Source: Candidatus Omnitrophota bacterium
GTDB lineage: Bacteria > Omnitrophota > Gorgyraeia > Zapsychrales > Fredricksoniimonadaceae
Length of the DNA: 48,168 bases
NCBI GenBank assembly: GCA_002753465.1
Contig: PEAF01000010.1
Span: 1 to 48,168, forward strand
Direction of reading: 5' to 3'
The notes under the pieces are model-generated. The model was not told the origin of the DNA, made no database searches, and saw nothing but the letters and a program-made list of their open reading frames with translations. The translations under genes and the position numbers were made by a program. Positions 1-7,285 of the stretch are shown here, piece by piece (position 1 is the first letter of the stretch; the number at the start of each line of letters is the position of its first letter).

Positions 1-137
1 AGTTCTTAGAGCATCCTGGCAACAAAGAAGAGATTTCAAACAATAAATATCGATGTTTGCTTAAAATTCTTATCGGATTAAATTCATTAAGAAGAAGTTT
101 TTTATCTTTAATTAAATATAGGAACAAATTTCTATAA
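1..137 (+). CDS. C-terminal end of an unidentified protein (partial)
   Basis: An open frame enters from the left edge and stops at TAA 135-137, giving about 44 residues rich in Lys, Asn, Leu and Ile. The first ATG of the next glycosyltransferase follows 5 bases later, so this is probably the last part of the preceding gene of the same operon. The fragment is too short to assign a family. Base composition is strongly AT-rich, as in the three genes after it. A glycosyltransferase tail is the natural guess from context only. Confidence 0.5.
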   Translation, partial: FLEHPGNKEEISNNKYRCLLKILIGLNSLRRSFLSLIKYRNKFL

Positions 138-141
138 ATAT

Positions 142-1131
142 ATGCCAATTGTAAGTGTCATTATTCCTTCTTTTAATTGCGCGAAGTTTGTTACCAATGC
201 AGTTGATTCTGTGCTGGCGCAAACTTTCACTGATTATGAAATTATTGTTATTGATGACGGGTCTACGGATAACACAAAGGATGTCCTTTCTTCTTTCTCG
301 GGAAGAATTACCTATATTTATCAGGAAAACAGGGGGCTTCCAGGCGCAAGGAATGCCGGAATTAGAGCATCAAGGGGGGAGTGGGTCGCTTTATTGGATG
401 CGGATGATGAGTGGTATCCTAACAAGTTAGAGGAGCAAATGCGGGTTGTAGTGTCGACACCAGATGTTGGCTTCATTTTTTCTGACTACAATTCTTTTAA
501 TGACAATGGATTAATAAAAGAAATGATGTCTATAACAAACCAATTAACACCTCTTATGGGGTTCAAAAAGCAAATTCGTGGTCTTAGTTATAATAGTGGC
601 GCATGTGTCAGAGCAAATATTTTTCAAGATCTGCTTTTGTTTGGTTGTTGTATAAATACACCAACCATCTTTTTTAAGAAGAATTTGGCAGAGCAAGCGG
701 GATTGTTTAATGAAAGCTTGAGAATGTGTGAAGATTACGAATTTTGGCTACGCTGCTCGAAAGGTAATGATTTTTGTTATTTGAACAAGGCGTTAGCCAA
801 GTATCGAATTAATATAGAGGGTATGTCTGGGGATGGAATGCAACGTAATATGCGTCATGCATATGGCGAAGCTCATGCGATTGAGCTGAACTGGGACATT
901 ATTCCGAAAGAGATTCGCAAGGAAGTTAAGTCACGCATACTTGAGTTATATTTTGATGCTGTTTGGGGTAGTTATCGAACAGGTGAATATCTTGTATGTG
1001 TGCGCGAGGCTGCGAGGTCGCTTAAACTCAATTTGTTTCAGCTTAAGATTTTTATTTATTTACTGCTAGCCACTTTAAGGCTGTGTGCGTTAAATAAGTA
1101 TTGTTCAATCAAGGGGAATCATGTTTGTTAG
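142..1131 (+). CDS. GT2 family glycosyltransferase
   Basis: A 329-residue GT-A fold glycosyltransferase, expected to act at the cytoplasmic face of the membrane in surface-glycan assembly. The N-terminus has the GT2 signature VSVIIPSFNCAKFV, then IIVIDDGSTDNT, the substrate loop RGLPGARNAGI and the metal-binding DADDEWYP around residue 87. A helical tail follows (CEDYEFWLRC near residue 195 matches the ED motif region). The C-terminus is hydrophobic (FQLKIFIYLLLATL). It overlaps the next GT2 gene by 11 bases, so the two are probably translationally coupled. Donor and acceptor sugars cannot be read from sequence. DNA is AT-rich compared with the rest of the window. Confidence 0.88.
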   Translation: MPIVSVIIPSFNCAKFVTNAVDSVLAQTFTDYEIIVIDDGSTDNTKDVLSSFSGRITYIYQENRGLPGARNAGIRASRGEWVALLDADDEWYPNKLEEQMRVVVSTPDVGFIFSDYNSFNDNGLIKEMMSITNQLTPLMGFKKQIRGLSYNSGACVRANIFQDLLLFGCCINTPTIFFKKNLAEQAGLFNESLRMCEDYEFWLRCSKGNDFCYLNKALAKYRINIEGMSGDGMQRNMRHAYGEAHAIELNWDIIPKEIRKEVKSRILELYFDAVWGSYRTGEYLVCVREAARSLKLNLFQLKIFIYLLLATLRLCALNKYCSIKGNHVC

Positions 1132-2026
1132 TGTAATTATTCCAGTATATAACGCAGGTCGTATTCTCCGTGAATGCCTTCAAAGCGTTCTTGATCAAGA
1201 TTATCCGAAAGATCGTTATGAAATTATCGTTGTCGATAATAAATCGACCGATACAAGCGTCGCGATCGCACAATTATTTAAGGAGGTAAAAGTTTACCAT
1301 CAGGTCGAGTTACAAGGATGCTCACCAACTCGTAACTCTGGGGCTCGCCATGCTAAAGGGGATGTCCTTGCTTTCTTCGATGCTGATCAGATCATGGATA
1401 AAGATTATTTAAAGTTTTTACTGGAAGAAATAAATAACGATGACTACGGCGCTATCGCTAGCAATTGCATTCCCGCAAGATCGACAGAAACGCTTGTTGC
1501 TGATTATATGTCGCGTGAGGTGGATACACGTAAAGGCATACAGTATGTTGATTTCTTTGGTGGGGGTAGTTTTGCGATCAAGAAAGCATTTTTTGACTCA
1601 CTTGGTGGCTTTGATGAGGCACTGTTAACTACTGAGGATTTAGATCTGGCGCTCAAGGTCTTAGATACGGGCAAATTGATCAAGTATGAGCCAAGATCCT
1701 TTTGTTTTCATAAGGAAAGACCATCATTGGAGGCGTTAATTAAAAGGGAGTTTTATTTTGGCGTAGGTTCTTATATTTGGGGTGTAAGGAATAAGTCAAA
1801 GAGGATCGATCCTTTAACAAGGATCGCCCAATCGCTCAACAGAACTCTTGTAGCGGTCATCGTCATTATTAAGAAGTTTGCATTATTACTTCTTAAGAAA
1901 GAGAAATTTCGTGAGATTCAGATCACTGCTCTTGATGTAATCATGCATTGGGCTAAAACTGCTGGTATTTTGAATGGGAAGAAGCACTTTAGAAATATTC
2001 AAAATGGAACATTTACACTTAAATGA
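1121..2026 (+). CDS. GT2 family glycosyltransferase
   Basis: A 301-residue family 2 glycosyltransferase. It has VSVIIPVYNAGRIL at the start, IIVVDNKSTD, the loop SPTRNSGARHAKGDVLAFFDAD with its Asp-x-Asp near residue 90, and the late motif LLTTEDLDLALKVL (residues about 165-180), which carries the expected ED pair. The C-terminal third is basic and hydrophobic (VAVIVIIKKFALLLLKK), consistent with membrane association. Start ATG 1121 lies inside the preceding gene, and its stop overlaps the GT9 start by 4 bases (ATGA). The three genes therefore form one tightly packed operon. Sugar specificity is unknown. Confidence 0.87.
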   Translation: MFVSVIIPVYNAGRILRECLQSVLDQDYPKDRYEIIVVDNKSTDTSVAIAQLFKEVKVYHQVELQGCSPTRNSGARHAKGDVLAFFDADQIMDKDYLKFLLEEINNDDYGAIASNCIPARSTETLVADYMSREVDTRKGIQYVDFFGGGSFAIKKAFFDSLGGFDEALLTTEDLDLALKVLDTGKLIKYEPRSFCFHKERPSLEALIKREFYFGVGSYIWGVRNKSKRIDPLTRIAQSLNRTLVAVIVIIKKFALLLLKKEKFREIQITALDVIMHWAKTAGILNGKKHFRNIQNGTFTLK

Positions 2027-3210
2027 AACCACTTTATTTTCGTAAAACATTCTTTCTAATTTGTAAATATCTTACTTCAATAGTTTTGAGTAGGAATAAT
2101 AAACTCATTGAATCATCGAAGCCAAAAACAATTTTAGTAGTTGCGTTAGATTACATAGGAGATGCCGTATTAACGAGTCCAGCCTTTGAAATTCTGAGAA
2201 ATAATTTTCCAAATGCACATATCACAGTTATGTGTGGATCATGGGCTAAGGCTGTATATCAGAAAATACCAAATATTGATGAATTGATTATATACGATAG
2301 TAATCAATTTAATCGCAGTCCACTAAAGACTCCATTCTTAAAGAAAGTAAGTATTATTATCGAATATTACTTCAAAAGAGAATGGGGCTTTATTCTTGTT
2401 TTAAGAGGGTCAATGGTCAATGACCTAGCAATTACTCTAAGGAATCCTTTCTATTATCTTGACATAGATGCCTTCTATGGAGAATTCTTGGTTAAAAGGA
2501 TTTTAAGTAAATACTTCAAGTTTTCTTTCGCTAGAGTTCAAGAACCCGCGTTAAGTAGGCCGGGAAGAATTATGCAGTTGTTAAGTAGACTAAGAATTAA
2601 TAGTTATCAATGTCCTCGGCCGCTATTACTTCTTCCTGAAAGTCATGATCAAAAAGTGACTAATATTAAGCAAGATCTCGGCCTAAGCCTTTCTAAAGAA
2701 ATTGTTACCATTCATCCATGTGCCCATGATGTTGTAAAAAGATGGAGTGTGGAGCACTGGGCTAATGTCTGCGACTATATTAATTCTAATTACGGTTTAG
2801 AAATTCTATTGTGTGGTGGATCGTCTGATTATAATTATGTTGAAGAAATTAGATTAAATACTAAGTCGCCAGTTATTAATTTGGCTGGAAAAACTGATAT
2901 GAATGCCCTATTTTCATTAATTAAGCTTTCAAAGTTTTGCATTGGTCTTGATAGTGGACCGATGCATATCGCAGCAGCATATGATGTTCCTGGAATAGTT
3001 TTATTCGGATTTGATGATCCTCATACTTGTTGTCCTTGGTCGAATTTATGTTCAGTTATTTATCATGCTGAGGGTGATATGACGCAAAGAATGTCTCTAA
3101 TTACTACTGAGGAAGTTATTCATCAGATTAATGTTATTCAAAATGAGAGCAGAGATACATTTGAAAATATATATATTAAAAATTATGTTCCATCAAATGT
3201 TCTTGAATAG
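2023..3210 (+). CDS. GT9 family (heptosyltransferase-like) glycosyltransferase
   Basis: A 395-residue GT-B enzyme of family 9, the ADP-heptose:LPS heptosyltransferase family. The N-terminal half has the typical VVALDYIGDAVLTSPAFEILR, and the C-terminal half has LAGKTDMNALFSLIKLSKFCIGLDSGPMH (written in part), where the DSGPMHIAAA element binds the nucleotide. Family members add heptose or other sugars to LPS core or related glycans. It starts by a 4-base overlap with the upstream GT2. The gene is the most AT-rich of the window. Its TAG stop is followed in the same frame by 40 open codons of different composition (see 3211-3333), which suggests a recombination junction at its 3' end. Confidence 0.85.
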   Translation: MKPLYFRKTFFLICKYLTSIVLSRNNKLIESSKPKTILVVALDYIGDAVLTSPAFEILRNNFPNAHITVMCGSWAKAVYQKIPNIDELIIYDSNQFNRSPLKTPFLKKVSIIIEYYFKREWGFILVLRGSMVNDLAITLRNPFYYLDIDAFYGEFLVKRILSKYFKFSFARVQEPALSRPGRIMQLLSRLRINSYQCPRPLLLLPESHDQKVTNIKQDLGLSLSKEIVTIHPCAHDVVKRWSVEHWANVCDYINSNYGLEILLCGGSSDYNYVEEIRLNTKSPVINLAGKTDMNALFSLIKLSKFCIGLDSGPMHIAAAYDVPGIVLFGFDDPHTCCPWSNLCSVIYHAEGDMTQRMSLITTEEVIHQINVIQNESRDTFENIYIKNYVPSNVLE

Positions 3211-3333
3211 CTTCATAGTTCATATCACATCGCTGGCGAACATAAGGTCCGTCTCTATGAAGGCCGGGGAAGCGTTAAGCAGGAACATACTGATGGCATT
3301 AATTGTTTTAAGTTAATCGAAAGAAAGTTATGA
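3211..3333 (+). pseudogene. Orphan gene tail between GT9 and the acyltransferase
   Basis: After the GT9 stop codon the same frame stays open for 40 codons up to TGA 3331-3333, reading ...HIAGEHKVRLYEGRGSV... and ending KLIERKL. No start codon with a ribosome site serves it. Its G+C (about 50%) contrasts with about 25% just upstream. The final TGA overlaps the acyltransferase ATG (3330-3332) in the ATGA arrangement that marks coupled genes. The simplest reading is that this is the surviving 3' end of the gene that originally preceded the acyltransferase, its 5' part replaced by the AT-rich segment. The family is not recognisable. Confidence 0.5.
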
Positions 3334-4364
3334 ATAAAGATTTGAGCAGGTTGTCATATATGGATGGTCTTAGAGGGGTGGCTATCTTGATGGTAATCTT
3401 TTATCATGCTTATGCTCGCTGGCCAAATTCTGTCCCGTATGGAAATCAATATAGCGAGATTATGTTTATTAAATATGGATGGCTAGGTGTGGAGTTGTTC
3501 TTTATGATTTCAGGGTTTGTGATCCTCATGACACTTGAGAAGTGTACAAATTTATTTCAGTTTATATATCGTCGATGGCTTAGGCTTTTCCCTGCAATGT
3601 TTATTGTTTCTATGCTGGTTTTCTCTACGGCACGTTTGCTGTTTGTGGAACGCCCTGATGGTATCCCAGAATTAAGGGATCTCTTGCCAGGGCTAACGTT
3701 CATAGACACAGATTTTTTTACTCGAACTTTTCATTCCCATTGGGGTGTGCTTGAGGGTGTCTTTTGGACTTTGTTTATTGAAGTTCAATTTTACTTCATA
3801 TTTGGCATTATTTATTTTACTTTTGGTGTTGATGCGGCGATTGCTGCTCTTATTGGTTTGTTTAGTCTGTATATTATTAACGCCCCTTTTGTCTGGCGCT
3901 TTGCACCTCAATATATGGGCTGGTTTGCCTCAGGGGCAATGTATTACCTTTATTTTAAATCAAGAAAGAATAAATGGTTGTGTATGGGGTTGTTTATGTC
4001 GTTACTGAGTGCAGCATTTCTTCCGAAAATGGGAGTAGATGCCAAAATATCGGCGAGCATTATTTCTTTAATTTTTATGGCTGTAATTATGAGCGAACGT
4101 TTGCAGTCAGTTTTGAGTTCAAAGTATCTAGTATTCATTGGGTTTATTAGTTATCCTTTGTACCTTGTTCACGAAAACATGATGATATCTCTCATCATTA
4201 AATTAGGCAAATTTATCCCAACACTACCTAAGTTTTTATTGCCGATTATTCCGATCTTGATCGTTGTTGCTATCAGCGGGTTAATCGCAGCATACGTTGA
4301 ACCTAGTTTACGTAGCATTTTACGTGGAGTGTTTGAAAAAAATACCGTCGTGAAAAGATTGTAG
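3330..4364 (+). CDS. Acyltransferase family 3 membrane protein (OafA/YrhL type)
   Basis: A 344-residue integral membrane O-acyltransferase of the Acyltransferase_3 family, which acetylates or otherwise acylates surface polysaccharides or lipids. Seen: the N-terminal signature YMDGLRGVAILMVIFYHA, containing the family's Arg and catalytic His; FFMISGFVILMTLE; FWTLFIEVQFYFIFG with the conserved Glu; and about ten hydrophobic segments to the C-terminus. The start is the ATG overlapping the stop of the orphan tail just upstream. The likely job here is decoration of the exopolysaccharide or O-antigen made by neighbouring glycosyltransferases. Acyl donor and acceptor are unknown. Confidence 0.88.
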   Translation: MNKDLSRLSYMDGLRGVAILMVIFYHAYARWPNSVPYGNQYSEIMFIKYGWLGVELFFMISGFVILMTLEKCTNLFQFIYRRWLRLFPAMFIVSMLVFSTARLLFVERPDGIPELRDLLPGLTFIDTDFFTRTFHSHWGVLEGVFWTLFIEVQFYFIFGIIYFTFGVDAAIAALIGLFSLYIINAPFVWRFAPQYMGWFASGAMYYLYFKSRKNKWLCMGLFMSLLSAAFLPKMGVDAKISASIISLIFMAVIMSERLQSVLSSKYLVFIGFISYPLYLVHENMMISLIIKLGKFIPTLPKFLLPIIPILIVVAISGLIAAYVEPSLRSILRGVFEKNTVVKRL

Positions 4365-4372
4365 AAAATACC

Positions 4373-4408
4373 GGGACACATTAGGTTTACTTGTAATCGG
4401 GCGGACAC
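4373..4408. repeat. Left flank repeat of the nucleotidyltransferase module
   Basis: The sequence contains GGGACACA (4373-4380) followed by AATCGGGCGGACAC (4395-4408). Both words recur in the same order on the other side of the module at 5183-5190 and 5201-5214. The intervening bases differ and the spacing is 4 bases shorter on the right. This looks like a pair of decayed direct repeats bracketing the gene pair 4438-5173. Confidence 0.55.
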
Positions 4409-4419
4409 TAGATTAGGTA

Positions 4420-4428
4420 TGTTATAAT
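4420..4428 (+). promoter_or_regulatory. Extended -10 promoter for the nucleotidyltransferase module
   Basis: TGTTATAAT is a perfect extended -10 (TGn plus TATAAT at 4423-4428). There is no convincing -35, as expected for extended -10 promoters. The ATG at 4438 begins 10 bases after the box, leaving almost no leader and no Shine-Dalgarno site. Confidence 0.6.
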
Positions 4429-4437
4429 TAAAAAGTT

Positions 4438-4977
4438 ATGGCTGACTTAAGCGGGCTTCTTCACCACATATCTGAAAAATTTTCTGCTGCCGGCGTGCGC
4501 TACGCTTTGATCGGCGGGTTTGCTCTTCATGCCGCTGGTTATACGCGCGCTACCGGAGATATAGATTTCCTTGTTAATGCTGAGGATGGCGGTAAGTTTA
4601 AAGATATCCTGCAGGCGATGGGGTATAAGGTGATCTTTGAAGATGAGAATGTCCTTAATCTTGCGGCACCATGGCAATTGATCGGTGGGGTCGATGCTAT
4701 TTGGGCCCGTCGTAAGTATACACTTGATATGCTCAAGCATGCCGTGACCGGAGTTGACGGTATTCCGGTGGTTGCGCCTGAAGGTATAATCGGGCTTAAA
4801 GTGCAGGCGATCGCCAATGATCCCGAGCGGTATGCGCGTGATATAGCAGATATAGAATGGTTGCTGAGAGCTCATACCGCGACACTGGATATGGCCTTGA
4901 TCAGGGAATATTTTCTGGCATTCACAATGACGCCGGAATTGGATAAGTTGTTGCAAAGGATCGGGCATGCTCACTAA
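4438..4977 (+). CDS. Nucleotidyltransferase-fold protein (AbiEii/DUF6036-like)
   Basis: A 179-residue protein with the minimal nucleotidyltransferase signature: IGGFALHAAGYTRATGDIDF has the GG helix start and the D-x-D metal pair (residues about 25-45). Later PEGIIGLKVQAIANDPERYARDIADIEWLL resembles the Lys/Asp-rich segment of AbiEii-type and DUF6036 proteins. Such enzymes often act as toxins or antitoxin-like modifiers in two-gene defence modules by transferring nucleotides to RNA or proteins. The stop overlaps the start of a 68-residue partner by 11 bases. The pair has its own promoter and is bracketed by repeats, so it looks like a self-contained accessory module dropped into the polysaccharide locus. 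Toxicity is inference. Confidence 0.75.
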   Translation: MADLSGLLHHISEKFSAAGVRYALIGGFALHAAGYTRATGDIDFLVNAEDGGKFKDILQAMGYKVIFEDENVLNLAAPWQLIGGVDAIWARRKYTLDMLKHAVTGVDGIPVVAPEGIIGLKVQAIANDPERYARDIADIEWLLRAHTATLDMALIREYFLAFTMTPELDKLLQRIGHAH

Positions 4978-5173
4978 ACAGGACAAAGAGGAAATGCTGG
5001 CGGATGCCCGTAGTTGTTCACGCCGTGATAGTTTTCGTCGGGCGCGTGCACTGCAGGAGGCTCGCCGTCCGTCGCTTGAAGAATATTGTATCTTTTGTGA
5101 AAGCATGTTCCTTTTACACCCTCCCAAACAACCTCTTCAGCGTTCGTTTGATCATCGTGACTTCAGGCTTTAG
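4967..5173 (+). CDS. Small partner of the nucleotidyltransferase (hypothetical)
   Basis: A 68-residue, charged protein (MLTKQDKEEMLADARSCSRR at the start) with a helical, Arg-rich first half. The C-terminal part, EEYCIFCESMFLLHPPKQP, contains two cysteines and a Pro pair. The family is not recognised with certainty. It begins 11 bases inside the nucleotidyltransferase gene, so it should be coupled to it. In gene pairs of this layout the small downstream protein is commonly an antitoxin or accessory factor. That role is inferred only from size, overlap and context. Confidence 0.6.
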   Translation: MLTKQDKEEMLADARSCSRRDSFRRARALQEARRPSLEEYCIFCESMFLLHPPKQPLQRSFDHRDFRL

Positions 5174-5174
5174 A

Positions 5175-5226
5175 CAGTTGTAGGGACACACACTTAATTC
5201 AATCGGGCGGACACAAGGCCCGCCCC
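5175..5226. repeat. Right flank repeat with short hairpin
   Basis: CAGTTGTAGGGACAC (5175-5189) is identical to 7149-7163. GGGACACA and AATCGGGCGGACAC repeat words found at 4373-4408. A short hairpin GGGCGG (5205-5210) / CCGCCC (5220-5225) follows. The element closes the nucleotidyltransferase module on its right and looks like part of a dispersed repeat family. Confidence 0.55.
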
Positions 5227-5254
5227 TACGGAAGAATTAAACTGAGATATTAAA

Positions 5255-6568
5255 ATGAAAAACCTTTCTGAAAAAATAAAGAACAAAGAAGAAAAGATCG
5301 CGGTCATTGGCCTTGGTTATGTGGGCATGCCCCTGGCCATAGCTTTTTCCAGAGTGGCGGATGTTGTTGGTTTTGATATTTCGCAGGTGAAAGTAAGCAA
5401 ATACAAGTCTGGTATTGATGTCACCAAAGAGGTTGGCGATGCCGTACTTAAAAGCTCTACGGCCTTGTTTACATGGGAAGAGAAAGACCTGAGGCTCTGT
5501 AAATTCTTCATTGTGGCAGTCCCCACGCCGGTTAATTCGGATAAAACGCCTGATCTTCGCCCGATCAAGGGGGCCAGTCAGACCATAGGCAGAAATCTTG
5601 TGGCGGGATCCATTGTTGTATTTGAATCAACCGTATACCCGGGTGTTACAGAGGACATTTGTGTTCCGATACTTGAAAAGGAGTCGGGCCTTAAGTGCGG
5701 CGTTGATTTCAAGGTCGGTTACTCACCGGAAAGAATTAACCCGGGCGACCTTGTTCACAGGCTTGAGACTATTATCAAGATCGTCTCAGGCATGGATGAA
5801 GAGACTCTTGAGAACATTGCACGCGTTTATGAAATGATCGTCAAGGCGGGCGTTCACCGGGCTGGAAGCATCAAAGTCGCTGAAGCCGCCAAGGTCATCG
5901 AGAATTCCCAGCGCGATATCAATATTGCCTTTATGAACGAGCTTTCTATTATTTTTAATAAGATGGGGATCGATACAAAAGCTGTTCTTGAAGCGGCGGG
6001 AACAAAATGGAATTTCCTTAAATTTACACCGGGCTTGGTGGGCGGGCATTGCATCGGGGTTGACCCGTATTACTTGACCAGCAAGGCTGAAGAGCTGGGT
6101 TATCACTCCCAGGTCATTCTGGCCGGGCGCAAGATCAATGACGATATGGGTAAATATATTGCCGAGAACAGCGTTAAGAAAATGGTCAAAGCCGGCAAGC
6201 TGATCAAGGGCGCCAAAGCCGCGGTATTTGGCGTTACTTTCAAGGAAAACTGTCCGGATGTGCGTAATACAAAGGTAGTCGATATTATCAAAGAACTTGA
6301 GGAGTACGGCGTCGAGATCAGTGTGGTAGATCCTGTGGCGGAAAAAGATGATCTCCTGCATGAATATGGCATCAGGCTTACTGTCGCTGAAGATGTCAGG
6401 GATATGGACCTTCTTATTTTTGCAGTGCCGCATGATGCCTTCAAAGCCATGGATCTTGCATCTTTAAAGCGTATGTATAAGGATCAGACCCCTGTGTTGA
6501 TCGATGTGAAAGGGATGTTCGACAGAAAAGAAGCAGGTAAGTTGGGTTATCTTTACTGGCGCCTATAA
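5255..6568 (+). CDS. Nucleotide-sugar dehydrogenase (TviB/WbpO type)
   Basis: A 437-residue UDP-sugar 6-dehydrogenase that oxidises a UDP-N-acetylhexosamine to its uronic acid with two NAD+ in the cytoplasm. Seen: the Rossmann motif IAVIGLGYVGMPLAIAFS near residue 17; FIVAVPTPVN; FESTVYPGVTED; SPERINPGD; the central KVIENSQRDINIAFMNEL; and the active-site segment GGHCIGVDPYYLT with catalytic Cys266. The family resembles TviB/WbpO (Vi antigen and O-antigen type). With wecB nearby, UDP-ManNAc or UDP-GlcNAc/GalNAc are plausible substrates. The last nine codons and the base after the stop are duplicated at 8974-9000, beyond a toxin-antitoxin island. Confidence 0.9.
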   Translation: MKNLSEKIKNKEEKIAVIGLGYVGMPLAIAFSRVADVVGFDISQVKVSKYKSGIDVTKEVGDAVLKSSTALFTWEEKDLRLCKFFIVAVPTPVNSDKTPDLRPIKGASQTIGRNLVAGSIVVFESTVYPGVTEDICVPILEKESGLKCGVDFKVGYSPERINPGDLVHRLETIIKIVSGMDEETLENIARVYEMIVKAGVHRAGSIKVAEAAKVIENSQRDINIAFMNELSIIFNKMGIDTKAVLEAAGTKWNFLKFTPGLVGGHCIGVDPYYLTSKAEELGYHSQVILAGRKINDDMGKYIAENSVKKMVKAGKLIKGAKAAVFGVTFKENCPDVRNTKVVDIIKELEEYGVEISVVDPVAEKDDLLHEYGIRLTVAEDVRDMDLLIFAVPHDAFKAMDLASLKRMYKDQTPVLIDVKGMFDRKEAGKLGYLYWRL

Positions 6569-6569
6569 C
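6543..6569. repeat. Left 27-bp direct repeat (3' end of the dehydrogenase gene)
   Basis: The 27 bases ending TTTACTGGCGCCTATAAC encode the last residues and stop of the dehydrogenase. They recur at 8974-9000 with a single mismatch (C6551 versus A8982). The 2.4 kb between the copies carries only toxin-antitoxin-type genes. The arrangement resembles an attachment-site duplication in a gene's 3' end, but no integrase is present in between. Confidence 0.8.
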
Positions 6570-6604
6570 CCTACGAAGGTGGTGAAACTCGAATTTAGTA
6601 AATG

Positions 6605-6613
6605 TGTTATAAT
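6605..6613 (+). promoter_or_regulatory. Extended -10 promoter for the DUF4160/DUF2442 pair
   Basis: TGTTATAAT, identical to the box at 4420-4428. Six bases separate it from ATG 6620, so transcription would start on the A of the start codon. The alternative ATG at 6602 would lie upstream of the -10 and is rejected. Confidence 0.65.
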
Positions 6614-6619
6614 TATTTT

Positions 6620-6871
6620 ATGCCGACAATATTAGAAATAGCTGGTTGGAGGTTGTTTTTTTATTCAAATGAATCGCATGAGCCGATGCATGTTCATGCG
6701 CGCAAGGCTGACATGGAATGTAAATTCTGGATCAGTCCGAAAACGTTTGATATAACTGAGGCCTATTCATATGGGCTTAAGGTCAAGGATGTGCGCGAGA
6801 TCCGAAAGATAGTTTTCGAGCATTTTGATTATATTATAAACAAGTGGAATGAATTACAAGGTGGGCGTTGA
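6620..6871 (+). CDS. DUF4160 domain protein (putative toxin-antitoxin component)
   Basis: An 83-residue DUF4160 protein. The family hallmarks are MPTILEIAGWRLFFYSNESHEPMHVHA (in part), with the conserved F-Y/F-x-x-E-x-x-EP-x-H-x-H core, and a helical C-terminus IRKIVFEHFDYIINKWNEL. DUF4160 genes are usually paired with DUF2442, as here, and the pair has been predicted by gene-neighbourhood studies to be a type II toxin-antitoxin system. The biochemical activity is not established. Start 6620 is chosen because the upstream in-frame ATG (6602) lies before the -10 box. The downstream partner starts 1 base after the stop. Confidence 0.8.
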   Translation: MPTILEIAGWRLFFYSNESHEPMHVHARKADMECKFWISPKTFDITEAYSYGLKVKDVREIRKIVFEHFDYIINKWNELQGGR

Positions 6872-6872
6872 T

Positions 6873-7130
6873 ATGAAAAAACACCATAGTATTAAAGATG
6901 TGTCTTTTGATAATGGACATATGTCGTTGGTCGTTGATAATGTTTTTTATCAAGTAACGCTAAGCAGAGTGTCGGCACTTCTTGCACGTGCGACGTTAAA
7001 AGAGCGTACATGTTTTGAAATATCGCCTTCTGGTTATGGTATTCATTGGCCGCTGATCGATGAAGATCTTTCGGTTGATGCCTTGCTAAAATTTGCGCGT
7101 GTTTCTGATCGCCAATTGGCGCATGCCTGA
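6873..7130 (+). CDS. DUF2442 domain protein (putative partner of DUF4160)
   Basis: An 85-residue DUF2442 protein. Seen: an N-terminal beta region MSLVVDNVFYQVTLSRVSALL, an ARATLKERTCFEISPSGYGIHWP segment, and the family's terminal LIDEDLSVDALL. The start at 6873 is preferred because AAGGTGGG (6858-6865) sits at Shine-Dalgarno distance. The ATG at 6849 would overlap DUF4160 and lacks a site. The protein is the usual companion of DUF4160 and probably serves as the antitoxin or a subunit of the same complex; this is neighbourhood-based inference. Confidence 0.8.
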   Translation: MKKHHSIKDVSFDNGHMSLVVDNVFYQVTLSRVSALLARATLKERTCFEISPSGYGIHWPLIDEDLSVDALLKFARVSDRQLAHA

Positions 7131-7148
7131 GCTCCTCGCTTCATCTGT

Positions 7149-7163
7149 CAGTTGTAGGGACAC
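7149..7163. repeat. Short dispersed repeat, identical to 5175-5189
   Basis: CAGTTGTAGGGACAC follows the DUF2442 gene as it follows the nucleotidyltransferase partner gene at 5175. Two accessory gene pairs ending in the same 15-base word suggest a shared repeat family used in their insertion or spread. Confidence 0.55.
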
Positions 7164-7221
7164 CTTAGATTTAAGTTTCTAGCGCAACAGCTTTTACAGA
7201 AGTCACACCGAATCATTATTA

Positions 7222-7278
7222 GCACCTTATAAGATGCCAATATCATATTTATGATCGTATGTGCATCTAATTAGGTGC
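7222..7278. promoter_or_regulatory. hipO: Twin operators upstream of hipBA
   Basis: Two 16-base near-palindromes, GCACCTTATAAGATGC (7222-7237) and GCATCTAATTAGGTGC (7263-7278), match in opposite orientation at 14 of 16 positions and fit GCAYCTWATWAGRTGC. Their centres are 41 bases apart, about four helical turns. The second extends to a 24-base dyad (7259-7282) that ends 3 bases before the -35 box. They are the obvious binding sites for the HipB repressor dimer. Confidence 0.7.
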
Positions 7279-7285
7279 ACATCAG

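Larger units (their letters stand above)
1..3210. other. AT-rich, probably imported glycosyltransferase segment
   Basis: Sampled 60-base lines in the GT9 gene contain only about 23-25% G+C (for example 2041-2100 and 2821-2880). The stretch at 3241-3300 is 50% and a line in fba (38401-38460) is 55%. The change falls close to the GT9 stop codon. The segment holds only sugar-transfer genes, the class most often exchanged between strains in surface-polysaccharide loci. Transfer is inferred from composition and from the orphan gene tail at the junction. Confidence 0.6.

Noticed and set aside
3131-3316. A 61-codon frame overlapping the end of the GT9 gene and the spacer
   Set aside because: It is a shadow of the GT9 gene. 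The frame with the coupled stop at 3331-3333 explains the spacer better.
4447-5127. A 226-codon minus-strand frame opposite the nucleotidyltransferase pair
   Set aside because: No promoter or ribosome site, no recognisable domain, and both plus-strand genes show clear family motifs and coupling.
5786-6433. A 215-codon minus-strand frame opposite the UDP-sugar dehydrogenase
   Set aside because: The plus strand carries the full dehydrogenase motif series. The minus frame is Cys/His-rich noise typical of antisense frames.
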